Of a stretch of DNA of 45,084 nt, positions 34,030-43,248 are shown one piece after another (the stretch's first letter is position 1; each line of letters begins with the position of its first letter). Location: positions 1 through 45,084 of the forward strand of contig JALFCH010000005.1 in the NCBI GenBank assembly GCA_022771245.1. The letters run 5' to 3'. Position numbers and translations under genes: made by a program. The notes beneath the pieces were generated by a model. It did no database searches and was not told where the DNA came from. It saw only the letters and a program-made list of their open reading frames with translations. Origin of the DNA: Rikenellaceae bacterium (GTDB lineage Bacteria > Bacteroidota > Bacteroidia > Bacteroidales > UBA932).

Positions 34030-35466
34030 ATGAAACAAGACAATATATTTGAAGAACTTTCAGGCAAGGAATACGAGCACGGCTTCGTGACAGATGTGGA
34101 CCAGGAATTCATCCCGAAGGGCTTGAACGAGGACATTATCCGTCTGATTTCGGCCAAGAAAGAGGAGCCTCAGTGGTTGCTGGATTTCCGTCTGGACGCC
34201 TTCCGCAAATGGCAGAAGATGACCGTCCCGACCTGGGGGCATCTGGATATACCCGAGATTGATTTTCAGGACATAATATATTATGCGGCACCGAAAAAGG
34301 AGTCAGACCGTCCGAAAGAAATAGACCCGGAACTCGAAAAGACTTTCGACAAACTGGGCATTCCTCTGGACGAAAGGGCGGCCCTTGCCGGTGTGGCTGT
34401 GGACGCGGTCTTCGATTCCGTCTCCGTGGCCACGACTTTCAGGGCTGCGCTCGCTGAAAAGGGCATAATCTTCTGCTCATTCTCGGAGGCGGTGAAGGAA
34501 CATCCCGATCTGGTGAGAAAATATCTCGCCACCGTGGTGCCTTCGGGTGACAATTTCTATTCGGCTCTCAATTCCGCAGTATTCAGCGACGGGTCGTTCT
34601 GCTACATTCCCAAGGGTGTGCGTTGTCCTATGGAACTGTCCAGCTATTTCCGCATCAATGCCAAGGGAACGGGGCAGTTCGAGCGCACTCTCATAGTGGC
34701 GGATGAAGGTTCCTATGTGAGTTATATGGAAGGCTGCACAGCCCCGATGCGTGACGAGAACCAGCTTCACGCGGCGGTGGTGGAAATCATTGTCGAAAAG
34801 GATGCCGACGTGCGCTACTCTACGGTCCAGAACTGGTATCCGGGAGATGCACAGGGGCGGGGAGGCATATTCAACTTCGTGACCAAGAGAGGAATATGCA
34901 AGGGCAGCGGCAGCCATTTGTCCTGGACTCAGGTCGAGACCGGTTCCGCAATCACCTGGAAATACCCTTCCACCATACTCAAGGGCGACAATTCCTCCTC
35001 GGAGTTCTATTCCGTGGCCGTAACCAACAACCGTCAGCAGGCGGACACCGGCACCAAAATGATACACATAGGCCGCAATACCCGCAGCCGCATAGTCAGC
35101 AAAGGTATATCCGCAGGACATAGCCAGAACAGTTACAGGGGTCTTGTGAAAATGCTCCCGGGGGCAGAAAACGCCCGCAACTACTCCCAATGCGACAGCC
35201 TGCTCATAGGCTCGGATTGCGGAGCGCATACATTTCCCGACATACAGAATTCCAATCCGACAGCAATTGTGGAACACGAGGCCACAACCTCCAAAATCAG
35301 TGAGGATCAGCTCTTCTATTGCAACCAGAGAGGCATTTCCGGAGAGGATGCGGTCGGACTCATAGTGAACGGCTATGCGAAGGAGGTTCTGGCCCGGCTT
35401 CCTATGGAATTTGCAGTGGAGGCTCGTAAACTGCTTTCGGTATCTCTCGAAGGTTCAATAGGTTAA
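34030..35466 (+). CDS. sufB: Fe-S cluster assembly protein SufB
   Basis: SufB is the scaffold subunit of the SufBCD complex, which builds Fe-S clusters in the cytoplasm. I start at the ATG at 34030 ([10 protein letters not shown]); the ATG at 34018 would leave almost no leader and the one at 33940 is upstream of the promoter. The 478-residue protein has the beta-helix core and the residues shown to matter in E. coli: the Cys388 motif [19 protein letters not shown] (E. coli Cys405) and Glu417 in EHEATTSK (E. coli Glu434). It heads an operon with pnuC-like, sufC, sufD, ispE and tsaE. No sufS or sufU is nearby. Confidence 0.96.
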   Translation: MKQDNIFEELSGKEYEHGFVTDVDQEFIPKGLNEDIIRLISAKKEEPQWLLDFRLDAFRKWQKMTVPTWGHLDIPEIDFQDIIYYAAPKKESDRPKEIDPELEKTFDKLGIPLDERAALAGVAVDAVFDSVSVATTFRAALAEKGIIFCSFSEAVKEHPDLVRKYLATVVPSGDNFYSALNSAVFSDGSFCYIPKGVRCPMELSSYFRINAKGTGQFERTLIVADEGSYVSYMEGCTAPMRDENQLHAAVVEIIVEKDADVRYSTVQNWYPGDAQGRGGIFNFVTKRGICKGSGSHLSWTQVETGSAITWKYPSTILKGDNSSSEFYSVAVTNNRQQADTGTKMIHIGRNTRSRIVSKGISAGHSQNSYRGLVKMLPGAENARNYSQCDSLLIGSDCGAHTFPDIQNSNPTAIVEHEATTSKISEDQLFYCNQRGISGEDAVGLIVNGYAKEVLARLPMEFAVEARKLLSVSLEGSIG

Positions 35467-35470
35467 TATT

Positions 35471-36130
35471 ATGGATTGGCTCAATTATACATTATTTACC
35501 ATAGGTTCCGACACTCCGGTGTTGCTCATAGACCTGCTGACTTCCGTTCTCGGGCTCACCTGTGTCTTTCTCGCCGGAAGGAACAGCAAATACAATTTCT
35601 GGGTGGGATATCTCTATACCATAGGACTCACCCTTATGTTCTTCAACAAACATCTTTACGCTTCCCTTCTGCTTCAGCCCCTGTCCCTGGGAATCAACGT
35701 TCTCGGGCATTACCGCTGGTCTCATCCCCGCAAGGGTGAAGAAGTGAAGGGCAAGACTGACGAATTGAAGGTGACTATGCTCGGCTGGAAGTCAAGAGCC
35801 GCTCTTCTTGTGCTGGTCCCTCTTTTCGCCGTGCTGTGGGGATGGCTGCTGATCAAACTCGGAAGGGACTGGTGTCCGGGCTATTTTTCTCCTGACCCCA
35901 TACCTTATCTGGATGCTCTGGTGACCGTGCTCATATTGACGGCCCAGCTGCTTTCGGCATTGAAGAAATGGGAGTGCTGGATACTCTGGCTCTTCGTGAA
36001 CATAGCCCAGGTGACTATGCATCTGATGGTGGGACACGTGTTTATGCCTATAGTATGCGCACTGTACCTCATCAATGGAATCGTGTCCCTGGTGGGCTGG
36101 ATGAAACTTTACAGAAATGAAAAACAATAG
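35471..36130 (+). CDS. PnuC-family transporter inside the suf operon
   Basis: A 219-residue integral membrane protein with about seven hydrophobic segments. Family-like features are TCVFLAGRNSKYNFWVGYLY, LLQPLSLGINVLGHYRW and, in the second half, KKWECWILWLFVNIAQVTMH followed by LYLINGIVSLVGWMKLY. It belongs to the vitamin/nicotinamide riboside PnuC superfamily. It starts four bases after sufB and its stop lies five bases before the preferred sufC start, so it is co-expressed with Fe-S assembly. Whether it moves NR, thiamine or another vitamin is not visible; no riboswitch precedes it. Confidence 0.87.
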   Translation: MDWLNYTLFTIGSDTPVLLIDLLTSVLGLTCVFLAGRNSKYNFWVGYLYTIGLTLMFFNKHLYASLLLQPLSLGINVLGHYRWSHPRKGEEVKGKTDELKVTMLGWKSRAALLVLVPLFAVLWGWLLIKLGRDWCPGYFSPDPIPYLDALVTVLILTAQLLSALKKWECWILWLFVNIAQVTMHLMVGHVFMPIVCALYLINGIVSLVGWMKLYRNEKQ

Positions 36131-36134
36131 GCTT

Positions 36135-36884
36135 ATGGCAAACGATATCATACTGAAAATCAGTGGTCTGCACGCAGGAATAGAAGGAAAGGAAATCCTG
36201 CGTGGAATCGACCTCGAAATACGCAAAGGTGAAATTCACGCCTTTATGGGGCCCAACGGTGCCGGAAAGAGTACCCTGAGCTCGGTGCTCGCAGGCAAGC
36301 CTCAATACACCGTGACATCCGGAAGCATCGAATACCTGGGGCAGGACCTGCTCGCGATGTCTCCGGAGGAGCGTTCTGTGGCGGGCATATTTATGTCCTT
36401 CCAATATCCTGTGGAGATTCCGGGAGTTTCAATCACCAATTTTATGAAGTCGGCAGTCAATGCTCACCGCCACGCAAAAGGGCAGGAGGAACTCAAGGCC
36501 GGGGAATTCCTGAAACTGATGAAGGAGAAGATGGCTTTCGTACAGATGAAACCTGAATTCTCCAAAAGGGAAGTCAATGTGGGCTTTTCCGGAGGAGAAA
36601 AAAAGCGCAACGAAATCTTCCAGATGGCTATGCTGGATCCGGTGCTGTCAATCCTGGACGAGACCGACAGCGGGCTGGATGTGGATGCCCTCAGGATAGT
36701 GGCAAACGGAGTGAATGCCCTGCACACCCCTGAAAAGGCTTCAATCATCATCACTCACTACCAAAGACTTCTGGAGTATATAGTGCCGGACATAGTGCAC
36801 GTGCTTAAGGAAGGACGCATAGTCAAGACAGGAGGTAGGGAGTTGGTGAACCTTATCGAGGAGAACGGCTATGACGGACTTTAG
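36135..36884 (+). CDS. sufC: Fe-S cluster assembly ATPase SufC
   Basis: SufC is the ABC-type ATPase that drives conformational changes in SufBCD. An ATG at 36117 inside the pnuC-like gene would add six residues; I prefer 36135 (MANDIILKISGLHAG), which matches the usual SufC N-terminus. The 249-residue protein has Walker A GPNGAGKST, the Q-loop region SFQYPVEIPGVS, signature FSGGEKKRNEIFQM, Walker B LSILDETDSGLD and the H-loop THYQRLL. It overlaps sufD by 14 bases. Confidence 0.96.
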   Translation: MANDIILKISGLHAGIEGKEILRGIDLEIRKGEIHAFMGPNGAGKSTLSSVLAGKPQYTVTSGSIEYLGQDLLAMSPEERSVAGIFMSFQYPVEIPGVSITNFMKSAVNAHRHAKGQEELKAGEFLKLMKEKMAFVQMKPEFSKREVNVGFSGGEKKRNEIFQMAMLDPVLSILDETDSGLDVDALRIVANGVNALHTPEKASIIITHYQRLLEYIVPDIVHVLKEGRIVKTGGRELVNLIEENGYDGL

Positions 36885-37494
36885 AATATATTTTGCCGGC
36901 AGGGACGATATTCCGGGTGAATTCATCCTCGGCCGGGACGAGAAACTGGACCTGCTTCTGGTGGCCTTGCCCGGGGTGAGTTGCAGCATTGCTCTGCACA
37001 TAACTCTGGAAGGTGAGGGGGCAGAGGTAAACTTGGGCGGGATTTATCTGTGCCCGGGGAATGAGCGTCTGGACATATCCGTGACTATGGAACATAAAGT
37101 CGGGGGCTGCATCTCCAGTCAGGACTTCAAGGGCATAGTGGGAGGTACGGCACAGGTGGGCTTCTACGGAAGGATTGTGGTTGCTCACGATGCTCAGAAA
37201 ACCGAGGCTTATCAGGCTGACCACAATATCCTGCTCACAGACACGGCCAAAGTCACCACCCGTCCCCAGTTGGAAATTTATGCGGATGACGTGAAATGTT
37301 CACACGGGGCCACGGTGGGCAAACTCGACGAAGATGCGCAGTTCTATATGAGGTCCAGAGGAATTCCGGAGGCCGAAGCAAGATTCCTGCAGATGGTTTC
37401 TTTCCTCTCTCCTGTGCTGGCTATGATTCCGGATGAGACACGCCGTTCGGAATTGTCGGAACAGTTGGAAACGGCGGTACGTTCTGTTTTGTAA
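36871..37494 (+). CDS. sufD: Short SufD-like Fe-S assembly protein
   Basis: A 207-residue member of the SufB/SufD family, about half the normal SufD length (usually above 400). The beta-helix core and C-terminal helices are kept: QDFKGIVGGTAQVGFYGRIV, QADHNILLTDTAKVTTRPQL and KCSHGATVGKLDEDAQFYMRSRG. His145 in CSHGAT should match E. coli SufD His360, which takes part in cluster assembly with SufB. The N-terminal helical domain and much of the early helix are missing, with no in-frame relic upstream, since sufC occupies that DNA. It therefore appears to be a natural minimal form. Confidence 0.88.
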   Translation: MTDFRIYFAGRDDIPGEFILGRDEKLDLLLVALPGVSCSIALHITLEGEGAEVNLGGIYLCPGNERLDISVTMEHKVGGCISSQDFKGIVGGTAQVGFYGRIVVAHDAQKTEAYQADHNILLTDTAKVTTRPQLEIYADDVKCSHGATVGKLDEDAQFYMRSRGIPEAEARFLQMVSFLSPVLAMIPDETRRSELSEQLETAVRSVL

Positions 37495-37516
37495 TTTTTT
37501 CTAAGCTGAGAAGGCT

Positions 37517-38335
37517 ATGATTTCCTACCCTAATGTCAAAATCAACCTGGGGCTGAATGTCCTGCGCAAGCGTCCCGACGGCTTTCACGACCTTGAAACC
37601 GTGTTTGTGCCTTATTTCGGACTTTCTGATGTCCTGGAAATAGTGCCTTCTGACAGGTTCAGCATAGACATTTTTTCCGAAACACCGGGGATACCGGACT
37701 GGAACCCGATGTCGGATCTGTGTGCAAAGGCCTGGAGGCTTATGGCTGAGCGCTACGGGATAGGTCCTGTGCGTATCAGTCTTGAAAAACGCAATCCCGT
37801 AGGTGCAGGGCTTGGCGGAGGTTCTTCGGACGCAGCTTTCACTCTCCGTATGCTGAACGACCTTTTTTCTCTGGGGCTCTCCGTAGCGGAACTCTGCTCC
37901 CTCGCCTCGGAACTTGGCAGCGACTGTGCCTTCTTCATCCACAACCGTCCTATGTTCGGGGAGGGCAGGGGAGAAATCCTCAGCGATTATCCGCTCGACT
38001 TCTTGGACTGCGGACACAACCCGGAAGCCAAGTGGAAGATGGGCGTGGTGGCGCTGGACGGCAAACTTTCCGTCTCCACAGCCAAGGCTTACGGCAGCAT
38101 CACCCCTCACGTTCCGTCAATCCGTCTGCGTGATGCCCTGCGCGGCAGCATAGAAGGCTGGAAGGCGAGCGTGGTGAACGATTTCCAGAAAACCGTAGTG
38201 GAGGAACATCCGCTGGTGGGCGAGATAATCGGACAGTGCTACCGTCAGGGGGCGGTCTATGCGGCAATGTCAGGCAGCGGCCCGTCCGTGTTCTGGATAG
38301 CTGACAAGCCTCTTTCAATTCAAAGCATAAGATGA
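37517..38335 (+). CDS. ispE: 4-diphosphocytidyl-2-C-methyl-D-erythritol kinase
   Basis: IspE phosphorylates CDP-methylerythritol, the fourth step of the MEP isoprenoid pathway. The 272-residue GHMP kinase shows PNVKINLGLNVLRKRPDGFH (Lys8), the ATP-binding GAGLGGGSSDAA, GSDCAFFI (Asp136) and the C-terminal AMSGSGPSVF, all as in the family. Later MEP enzymes IspG and IspH need Fe-S clusters, a loose logical link to the suf genes upstream. Its stop overlaps the tsaE start by four bases (ATGA). Confidence 0.97.
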   Translation: MISYPNVKINLGLNVLRKRPDGFHDLETVFVPYFGLSDVLEIVPSDRFSIDIFSETPGIPDWNPMSDLCAKAWRLMAERYGIGPVRISLEKRNPVGAGLGGGSSDAAFTLRMLNDLFSLGLSVAELCSLASELGSDCAFFIHNRPMFGEGRGEILSDYPLDFLDCGHNPEAKWKMGVVALDGKLSVSTAKAYGSITPHVPSIRLRDALRGSIEGWKASVVNDFQKTVVEEHPLVGEIIGQCYRQGAVYAAMSGSGPSVFWIADKPLSIQSIR

Positions 38336-38751
38336 GTAACGAAATAATAATAAAATCTTTGGAAGACCTCGACCGGGCGGCCGGGGAGTTCCTGCAACAA
38401 ATCGGAGAGAGCCGTCTCGTGGCGTTCTATGCTCCTATGGGAGCGGGCAAGACCACCTTCATCACTGCCCTCTGCAACCGTCTCGGAGTGGAGGATGCGG
38501 TTTGCTCCCCCACTTTCACCATAGTGAACGAATATCTCTCCGCAACGGGTGATTCTGTCTATCACTTTGACTTCTACCGTATTACCAAGCCTTCCGAAGC
38601 TCTCGACATAGGCCTTGAGGACTATCTCTACAGCGGCAGCCTCTGTCTGATGGAATGGCCGGAAAACATAGAGGAACTCCTGCCTGAGGAGACTCTTAAG
38701 GTCCGTATTCAAGTGCAATCTGACGGCAGCCGCAGAATCAGTTGGGAGTGA
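38332..38751 (+). CDS. tsaE: tRNA threonylcarbamoyladenosine biosynthesis ATPase TsaE
   Basis: TsaE is the ATPase of the t6A37 tRNA-modification complex with TsaB and TsaD. The 139-residue protein has Walker A APMGAGKTT (about 34-42), the switch region SPTFTIVNEY, YHFDFYRI and LCLMEWPENIEELLPEE, all diagnostic. It is coupled to ispE by a four-base overlap. Its last 14 bases overlap the 3' end of the convergent lipoprotein gene. Confidence 0.96.
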   Translation: MSNEIIIKSLEDLDRAAGEFLQQIGESRLVAFYAPMGAGKTTFITALCNRLGVEDAVCSPTFTIVNEYLSATGDSVYHFDFYRITKPSEALDIGLEDYLYSGSLCLMEWPENIEELLPEETLKVRIQVQSDGSRRISWE

Positions 38752-40009
38752 AGATGTGGTTCCGTCCTTCCGTAGGCCGGGTTGTCCTTATGGTTTCAGC
38801 TTCCTCTTCTCTGTTTCTCTTCACTACATAAATGCCTGTCACCACTCCCCTGAACCCGAGAGTGTCGATTTCGCCGTCGGACCAGAGCAGCGCCTTGCCT
38901 CCGCTTCGGGAACTGAGGCCTATTTTCGCCTTTCCGGAGGGGGATATGTGTACTGCTCCGTCCGTCATTACGGAATAGCCTTCAGGAAGGGTGTCGCAGA
39001 CGGATTCCCTCACCAGAATGTCCCGTCCCTCCTTAAGCCGGGACCTGCGTACTCCTCCCACGCCCCTGTCCAGGCGAGTGAATCCTGTGGCAATATCATC
39101 CGTTTCCCAATCAGCGGCCTGGATTCCGTCCAAACTGATGACGTTCCATTCCGTTCCCCGGACCGGGTGGGTGAGGCTGGCGTGCACAAGGGCAGGCAGT
39201 TCATTTGAAAGGGCTGTAAGCTGGCCGTTCACTGAGGGGAAAAGCATCATCGAGTTCCCGTCCGAAGTGTCGTACAGCTCGTAGTTCATCCGGTTGCCTT
39301 CGTTGCGGCAGAGCACCTTGAATCCTTCCGGACTGCGTATGAAACCGAAGATGACCCTCAACTGCTTGGGCAGGTCCATCTGTATGGCTTCGCTGCCTTC
39401 CACGAAATAGTATTGGGTAATCATTCCCGAACTGCTTTTGACCGGAACCGAATAAAAGAAACACAGTTCACCCTCTGCCCCTGTGCCTATATTCCGGAAC
39501 GGGCTGCCTTCACGACTTTCGTAGAGTATTTCTTCCCCGTGCAAGGAAACAAAACCTCTGCCTCCTTCATTTTCCCAAAGAGTTCTCAGTTTTTCTCCGC
39601 CGTCCCGTATTGCCAGCAGGAATTTCCTGCCATCCAGCCGCATCACGGGAGTCCCGTCGCAGGAGAGGACTGTTTCCGTCTCAGACAGGAATACGCTGTA
39701 GAGGTGTCCTCCGCAGCAGATATGCTGGTAAGGGTCGCAGCACGCCACCCCGGCGGATTCCCCGGTGCCGAGATTGACCTTGAGTTCCCGGTTTTCATAC
39801 ATCACCACTCTTGCCTGAGGATGGTCAAGACCGGAAACGTTCCAATCCACTCCTTCGGGATAAGCAATTCCTGTCACCACAGTGACATCTCCTACGGGTT
39901 GGTCAAGCCCAGCGGCTGCATCTGAGCCTGTTTTCTCCTGAATGATGAGGGTGTAACATCCCGACAATGTTATCAGGGAGCCGACCATTGCAATCAAACT
40001 CTTTCTCAT
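38738..40009 (-). CDS. Hypothetical lipoprotein coupled to comM
   Basis: A 423-residue lipoprotein: signal MRKSLIAMVGSLITLSGC with the modified Cys at 18. I do not recognise the family. The mature protein is rich in beta-strand-like segments with repeated short motifs around Gly and Asp (such as FLLAIRDGGEKLRTL and SGGKALLWSDGEIDTL), which would fit a beta-propeller, but I cannot show repeats. The start overlaps the comM stop by four bases, so the two are translationally coupled. The 3' end overlaps tsaE. Function unknown. Confidence 0.75.
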   Translation of the reverse strand: MRKSLIAMVGSLITLSGCYTLIIQEKTGSDAAAGLDQPVGDVTVVTGIAYPEGVDWNVSGLDHPQARVVMYENRELKVNLGTGESAGVACCDPYQHICCGGHLYSVFLSETETVLSCDGTPVMRLDGRKFLLAIRDGGEKLRTLWENEGGRGFVSLHGEEILYESREGSPFRNIGTGAEGELCFFYSVPVKSSSGMITQYYFVEGSEAIQMDLPKQLRVIFGFIRSPEGFKVLCRNEGNRMNYELYDTSDGNSMMLFPSVNGQLTALSNELPALVHASLTHPVRGTEWNVISLDGIQAADWETDDIATGFTRLDRGVGGVRRSRLKEGRDILVRESVCDTLPEGYSVMTDGAVHISPSGKAKIGLSSRSGGKALLWSDGEIDTLGFRGVVTGIYVVKRNREEEAETIRTTRPTEGRNHIFTPN

Positions 40010-41544
40010 ATACCGTTCTGCTGTTTGTCGAGGAAACGGAATCCGGCTGCCTCGCTTATGTGAAACATACTTATGTCCGCACTCTCGTCCAAATCGGCTA
40101 TGGTCCGGGCAATGCGTATTATTCTCATACAGGCCCTGGCCGACAGCCCCATCCTTTCTATGGTCTGTTTAAGTACCTCCTTGCAATCATCGTCCAAAGG
40201 GCAGTATTTCTCTATCATACGGTTGTTCATAGCGGCATTGGTATATATCCCGTCATCCCGGAACCTCTCTTTCTGCAACTGTCTCGCCCTTATGACCCTT
40301 GCCCTTACGGAAGCGCTGCTTTCGGCTTTTGGTGGGTTGATCAGTTTGAGCGCATCCACGGCGTGCATCCACAATTGGATGTCTATTCTGTCCATCATCG
40401 GACCGGACAGACGCGCAATGTATCCGCTCCTCTGCCCAGGGGTGCATCGGCATCGGCTCCCCTCTCCGTAATACCCGCAGGGACAGGGATTTGCAGCGGC
40501 AGCCAACATAAAGGAAGCCGGGTAGGTGACCTTGGTCTTGAGCCTGGATATTGTGACCTGTCTGTCTTCCATCGGTCCCCTAAGGGCTTCTATCACCCTT
40601 TTGGGAGCCTCGCAGAACTCATCCAGAAAGAGCACTCCGTTGTGGGCGAGAGATATTTCACCGGGGAGTATGCTATCCGAACCGCCCCCGATTATGGCCG
40701 GAATCGAAGCACTGTAGTGGGGTGCCCTGAAGGGACGGCATAGGGATTTGCCCGGGCTGCGGTAAAGACCTGCCACAGAATATATTTTGCTGGTTTCCAG
40801 GGATTCTTCAGGAGTCAAAGGCGGTAGTATGCCGGAAAGAGCTTTCGCAAGGGAAGATTTGCCGGAGCCCGGCGGGCCTATCATCAGCAGGTTGTGTCCT
40901 CCGGCTGCTGCGATTTCCATTCCCCTTTTGGCAAAATCCTGTCCTACGATTTGTGAAAAATCCACCTCCACCCCGCTTTCCTGCGCAGTTCCGTTTCCGT
41001 AGCTGCGGTTTTTGACAAGCAGGACGGAACTGTCGGACTCCCCGTCCAGAATCCTGATTACTTCCAGCAGATTGTCCACAGCATATACCGTATCCGGATA
41101 GTAGTCCCTGCAGAGTCCGGCAGCATCCAGGGGCAGAATGCATCCTCTCATTCTCCGGGACTCCACCAGTCCGGCAATGGGCAGGGCACCGGGGACAGCC
41201 CTCACGGAACCGTCCAGCCCGAGTTCTCCCATTATGATATACTCATCCAGGTGTCCGCTTCCGATCTGTCCTGAAGCAGCCAGTATGCCTATGGCTATGG
41301 GTACATCATATCCGCTGCCGTTCTTCCGTATGTCTGCCGGCGCCAGATTGATTACTATCTTCTTTCCCGGCACCCTGAATCCCAGAGATGTGAGTGCGGT
41401 GATGGTCCTCAGCAGGCTTTCCTTCACGGCGGCATCTGCCAGTCCCACCAGATGTATGCCTATTCCCGGAGATATGTCCACTTCCACGGTCACATCCACT
41501 GCCTGCACGCCCACGCATTTTGCACTATGAATATAAGTTAACAT
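40006..41544 (-). CDS. comM: ComM/YifB-family Mg-chelatase-like AAA ATPase
   Basis: A 512-residue AAA+ protein of the YifB/ComM family. In Vibrio cholerae, ComM is a hexameric helicase that promotes branch migration during natural transformation. Domains: an N-terminal Lon-protease-like fold (about 1-170, ending near TVYAVDNLL), then the AAA module with Walker A GPPGSGKSS (223-231) and Walker B VLFLDEF. A cysteine-rich CPCGYYGEGSRCRC and the C-terminal Mg-chelatase domain (LSARACMRIIRIARTIADLD) follow. The coupled lipoprotein follows directly. The gene is often retained in non-competent bacteria, so competence is not implied. Confidence 0.95.
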   Translation of the reverse strand: MLTYIHSAKCVGVQAVDVTVEVDISPGIGIHLVGLADAAVKESLLRTITALTSLGFRVPGKKIVINLAPADIRKNGSGYDVPIAIGILAASGQIGSGHLDEYIIMGELGLDGSVRAVPGALPIAGLVESRRMRGCILPLDAAGLCRDYYPDTVYAVDNLLEVIRILDGESDSSVLLVKNRSYGNGTAQESGVEVDFSQIVGQDFAKRGMEIAAAGGHNLLMIGPPGSGKSSLAKALSGILPPLTPEESLETSKIYSVAGLYRSPGKSLCRPFRAPHYSASIPAIIGGGSDSILPGEISLAHNGVLFLDEFCEAPKRVIEALRGPMEDRQVTISRLKTKVTYPASFMLAAAANPCPCGYYGEGSRCRCTPGQRSGYIARLSGPMMDRIDIQLWMHAVDALKLINPPKAESSASVRARVIRARQLQKERFRDDGIYTNAAMNNRMIEKYCPLDDDCKEVLKQTIERMGLSARACMRIIRIARTIADLDESADISMFHISEAAGFRFLDKQQNGI

Positions 41545-41657
41545 AAATAGTTGATATTAAGTAAATTATATCTGTAAGAGGAGGCGCGACGCCCCGCTTT
41601 TCGCCATAAATATTGCCGGAGTGAAAAGAAAAAGCTGATGGAAAAAGAAAAAAGTGG

Positions 41658-41665
41658 TAATTTTG
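41658..41665 (+). promoter_or_regulatory. TAnnTTTG element for mlaEF
   Basis: TAATTTTG lies about 73 bases before the mlaE start in the 194-bp gap after comM. A good -33 element is not evident; nothing else stands out in the gap. Confidence 0.4.
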
Positions 41666-41738
41666 CCGTATTGCGGGTGAAATTCCGGTATGTTTGGAGC
41701 AAGCTGAGAGATTTGATGCACCCGGATGAAGAGTGATT

Positions 41739-42485
41739 ATGGTGAAAAAATTTTTGAAGAGTTTCGGAGACTACCTGCTTTTTTTGAAACAAGTTTTCCG
41801 CAAACCCGAAAAATGGAAGTTATACTGGAAGCAGTTCATCACAGAATCCGACAAACTGATATTGTCCTCAGTGGTGATAGTGGGGGTGATTTCCGTTTTT
41901 ATAGGAGGCGTACTCGTAATACAGACGGCATCCAATCTGGAGAATCCTTTCATCGACAAGATGTATGTGGGATATATGGTCCGGGAGAGTCTTATACTGG
42001 AATTCTGTTCCACTATGGTGGCCCTCATCCTGGCCGGCAAAATCGGCTCCAGCATATCTTCGGAAATAGGAAGTATGCGCATCACCGAGCAGATTGACGC
42101 AATGGATATGATGGGAGTGAATTCGGCCGGTTTCCTGGTGCTGCCCAAACTCCTGAGTGCCACCCTCTTGAGTCCCTTTCTGATGCTGATGAGCCTTGTG
42201 CTCGGACTCATAGGCGGATATCTCGTGGTGCAGGTCACCGGCATCATTTCCACAGCCTCCTATATCACCGGCATAAGATTCTGCTACAACGGCTATTATA
42301 TCTTTTACAGCTGTTTCAAGATGTCGGTCTTCTGCTTTCTGATTTCGTCAGTGGCGGCTTTCAACGGGTATTATGCAAAGGGAGGCTCCCTCGGTGTGGG
42401 CCGTTCCAGCACCCGCAGCATTGTGACTTCCAGCATACTCATACTTATGTTCGACCTCATCCTCACCCAACTGATGCTGTATTGA
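41739..42485 (+). CDS. mlaE: MlaE-family ABC transporter permease
   Basis: MlaE is the inner-membrane permease of the Mla system, which moves phospholipids between membranes and keeps the outer membrane asymmetric. The ATG at 41739 is preferred to the GTG at 41733. The 248-residue protein has about five membrane segments, the conserved STMVALILAGKIGSSISSE and the MlaE signature ITEQIDAMDMMG, plus VKGGSLGVGRSS-like sequence near the C-terminus. mlaF follows one base later. MlaD is not in the window. Confidence 0.95.
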   Translation: MVKKFLKSFGDYLLFLKQVFRKPEKWKLYWKQFITESDKLILSSVVIVGVISVFIGGVLVIQTASNLENPFIDKMYVGYMVRESLILEFCSTMVALILAGKIGSSISSEIGSMRITEQIDAMDMMGVNSAGFLVLPKLLSATLLSPFLMLMSLVLGLIGGYLVVQVTGIISTASYITGIRFCYNGYYIFYSCFKMSVFCFLISSVAAFNGYYAKGGSLGVGRSSTRSIVTSSILILMFDLILTQLMLY

Positions 42486-42486
42486 T

Positions 42487-43248
42487 ATGATAAAGGTAGA
42501 AAATCTGTGCAAATCTTTCGACGGCAGTCAGGTGCTCCGGGATATCAATGTGGAGTACAAGGCCGGGCAGTGCAATATGATAATAGGCGCAAGCGGATCC
42601 GGAAAGACAGTTCTGCTTAAGAGTCTGATAGGTCTGTTGGAGTCGGATTCCGGAGAAATATACTATGACGGAACAGCTTTATCGTCAATGAATTATAAGG
42701 AACGGAAGGCATTGCGCCAAAGGATAGGCATATTGTTCCAGGGGAGTGCCCTCTTTGATTTCGAGACGGTGCTGGGAAATGTTATGTTTCCTATGAGATT
42801 TTTTACGGATTGGAGCGAGAGCAAGATGAGGGAGAGGGCGAGATTCTGCCTGGAAAGGGTGAATGTCAAGGATTCCGACAACAAATATCCCAATGAACTC
42901 AGCGGGGGAATGCAGAAAAGGGTGGGAATCGCCCGCGCGATAGCCCTGAATCCCTCATATCTGTTCTGCGATGAGCCGAATTCCGGGTTGGACCCCTATA
43001 CATCCATATTGATAGACAGGCTGATAAGCGATATCACCAAGGAATTCAATATGACTACGGTAGTGAATACCCACGATATGAATTCCATACTGGAAATCGG
43101 GGACAAGATAGCCTTCCTCAATTCCGGAAGCCTGCTCTGGCAGGGGGACAGGCACACCATACTTGAAACCGACTGTGAGCCGCTCAAAAATTTCATCTGC
43201 GCCAATTCTCTGGCCAGAAATATCATCGAGGAAAAGAAGCGCCTTTAA
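42487..43248 (+). CDS. mlaF: MlaF-family ABC transporter ATPase
   Basis: MlaF is the ATPase that powers MlaE-mediated lipid transport. The 253-residue protein has Walker A GASGSGKTV, the signature LSGGMQKRVGIARAIAL, Walker B YLFCDEPNSGLDP and a final H-loop NTHDMNS. The C-terminal segment (about 225-253) is the family's usual tail. It starts one base after mlaE. Its stop codon overlaps the stop of the converging anti-sigma gene by four bases. Confidence 0.96.
   Translation: MIKVENLCKSFDGSQVLRDINVEYKAGQCNMIIGASGSGKTVLLKSLIGLLESDSGEIYYDGTALSSMNYKERKALRQRIGILFQGSALFDFETVLGNVMFPMRFFTDWSESKMRERARFCLERVNVKDSDNKYPNELSGGMQKRVGIARAIALNPSYLFCDEPNSGLDPYTSILIDRLISDITKEFNMTTVVNTHDMNSILEIGDKIAFLNSGSLLWQGDRHTILETDCEPLKNFICANSLARNIIEEKKRL

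Noticed and set aside
34477..35277. 266-residue open frame antisense to sufB
   Set aside because: SufB catalytic motifs fix the true frame; the antisense product resembles nothing.
39967..40743. 258-residue open frame antisense to comM and the lipoprotein gene
   Set aside because: ComM domains are clear on the minus strand; the antisense frame crosses two genes without a start site.
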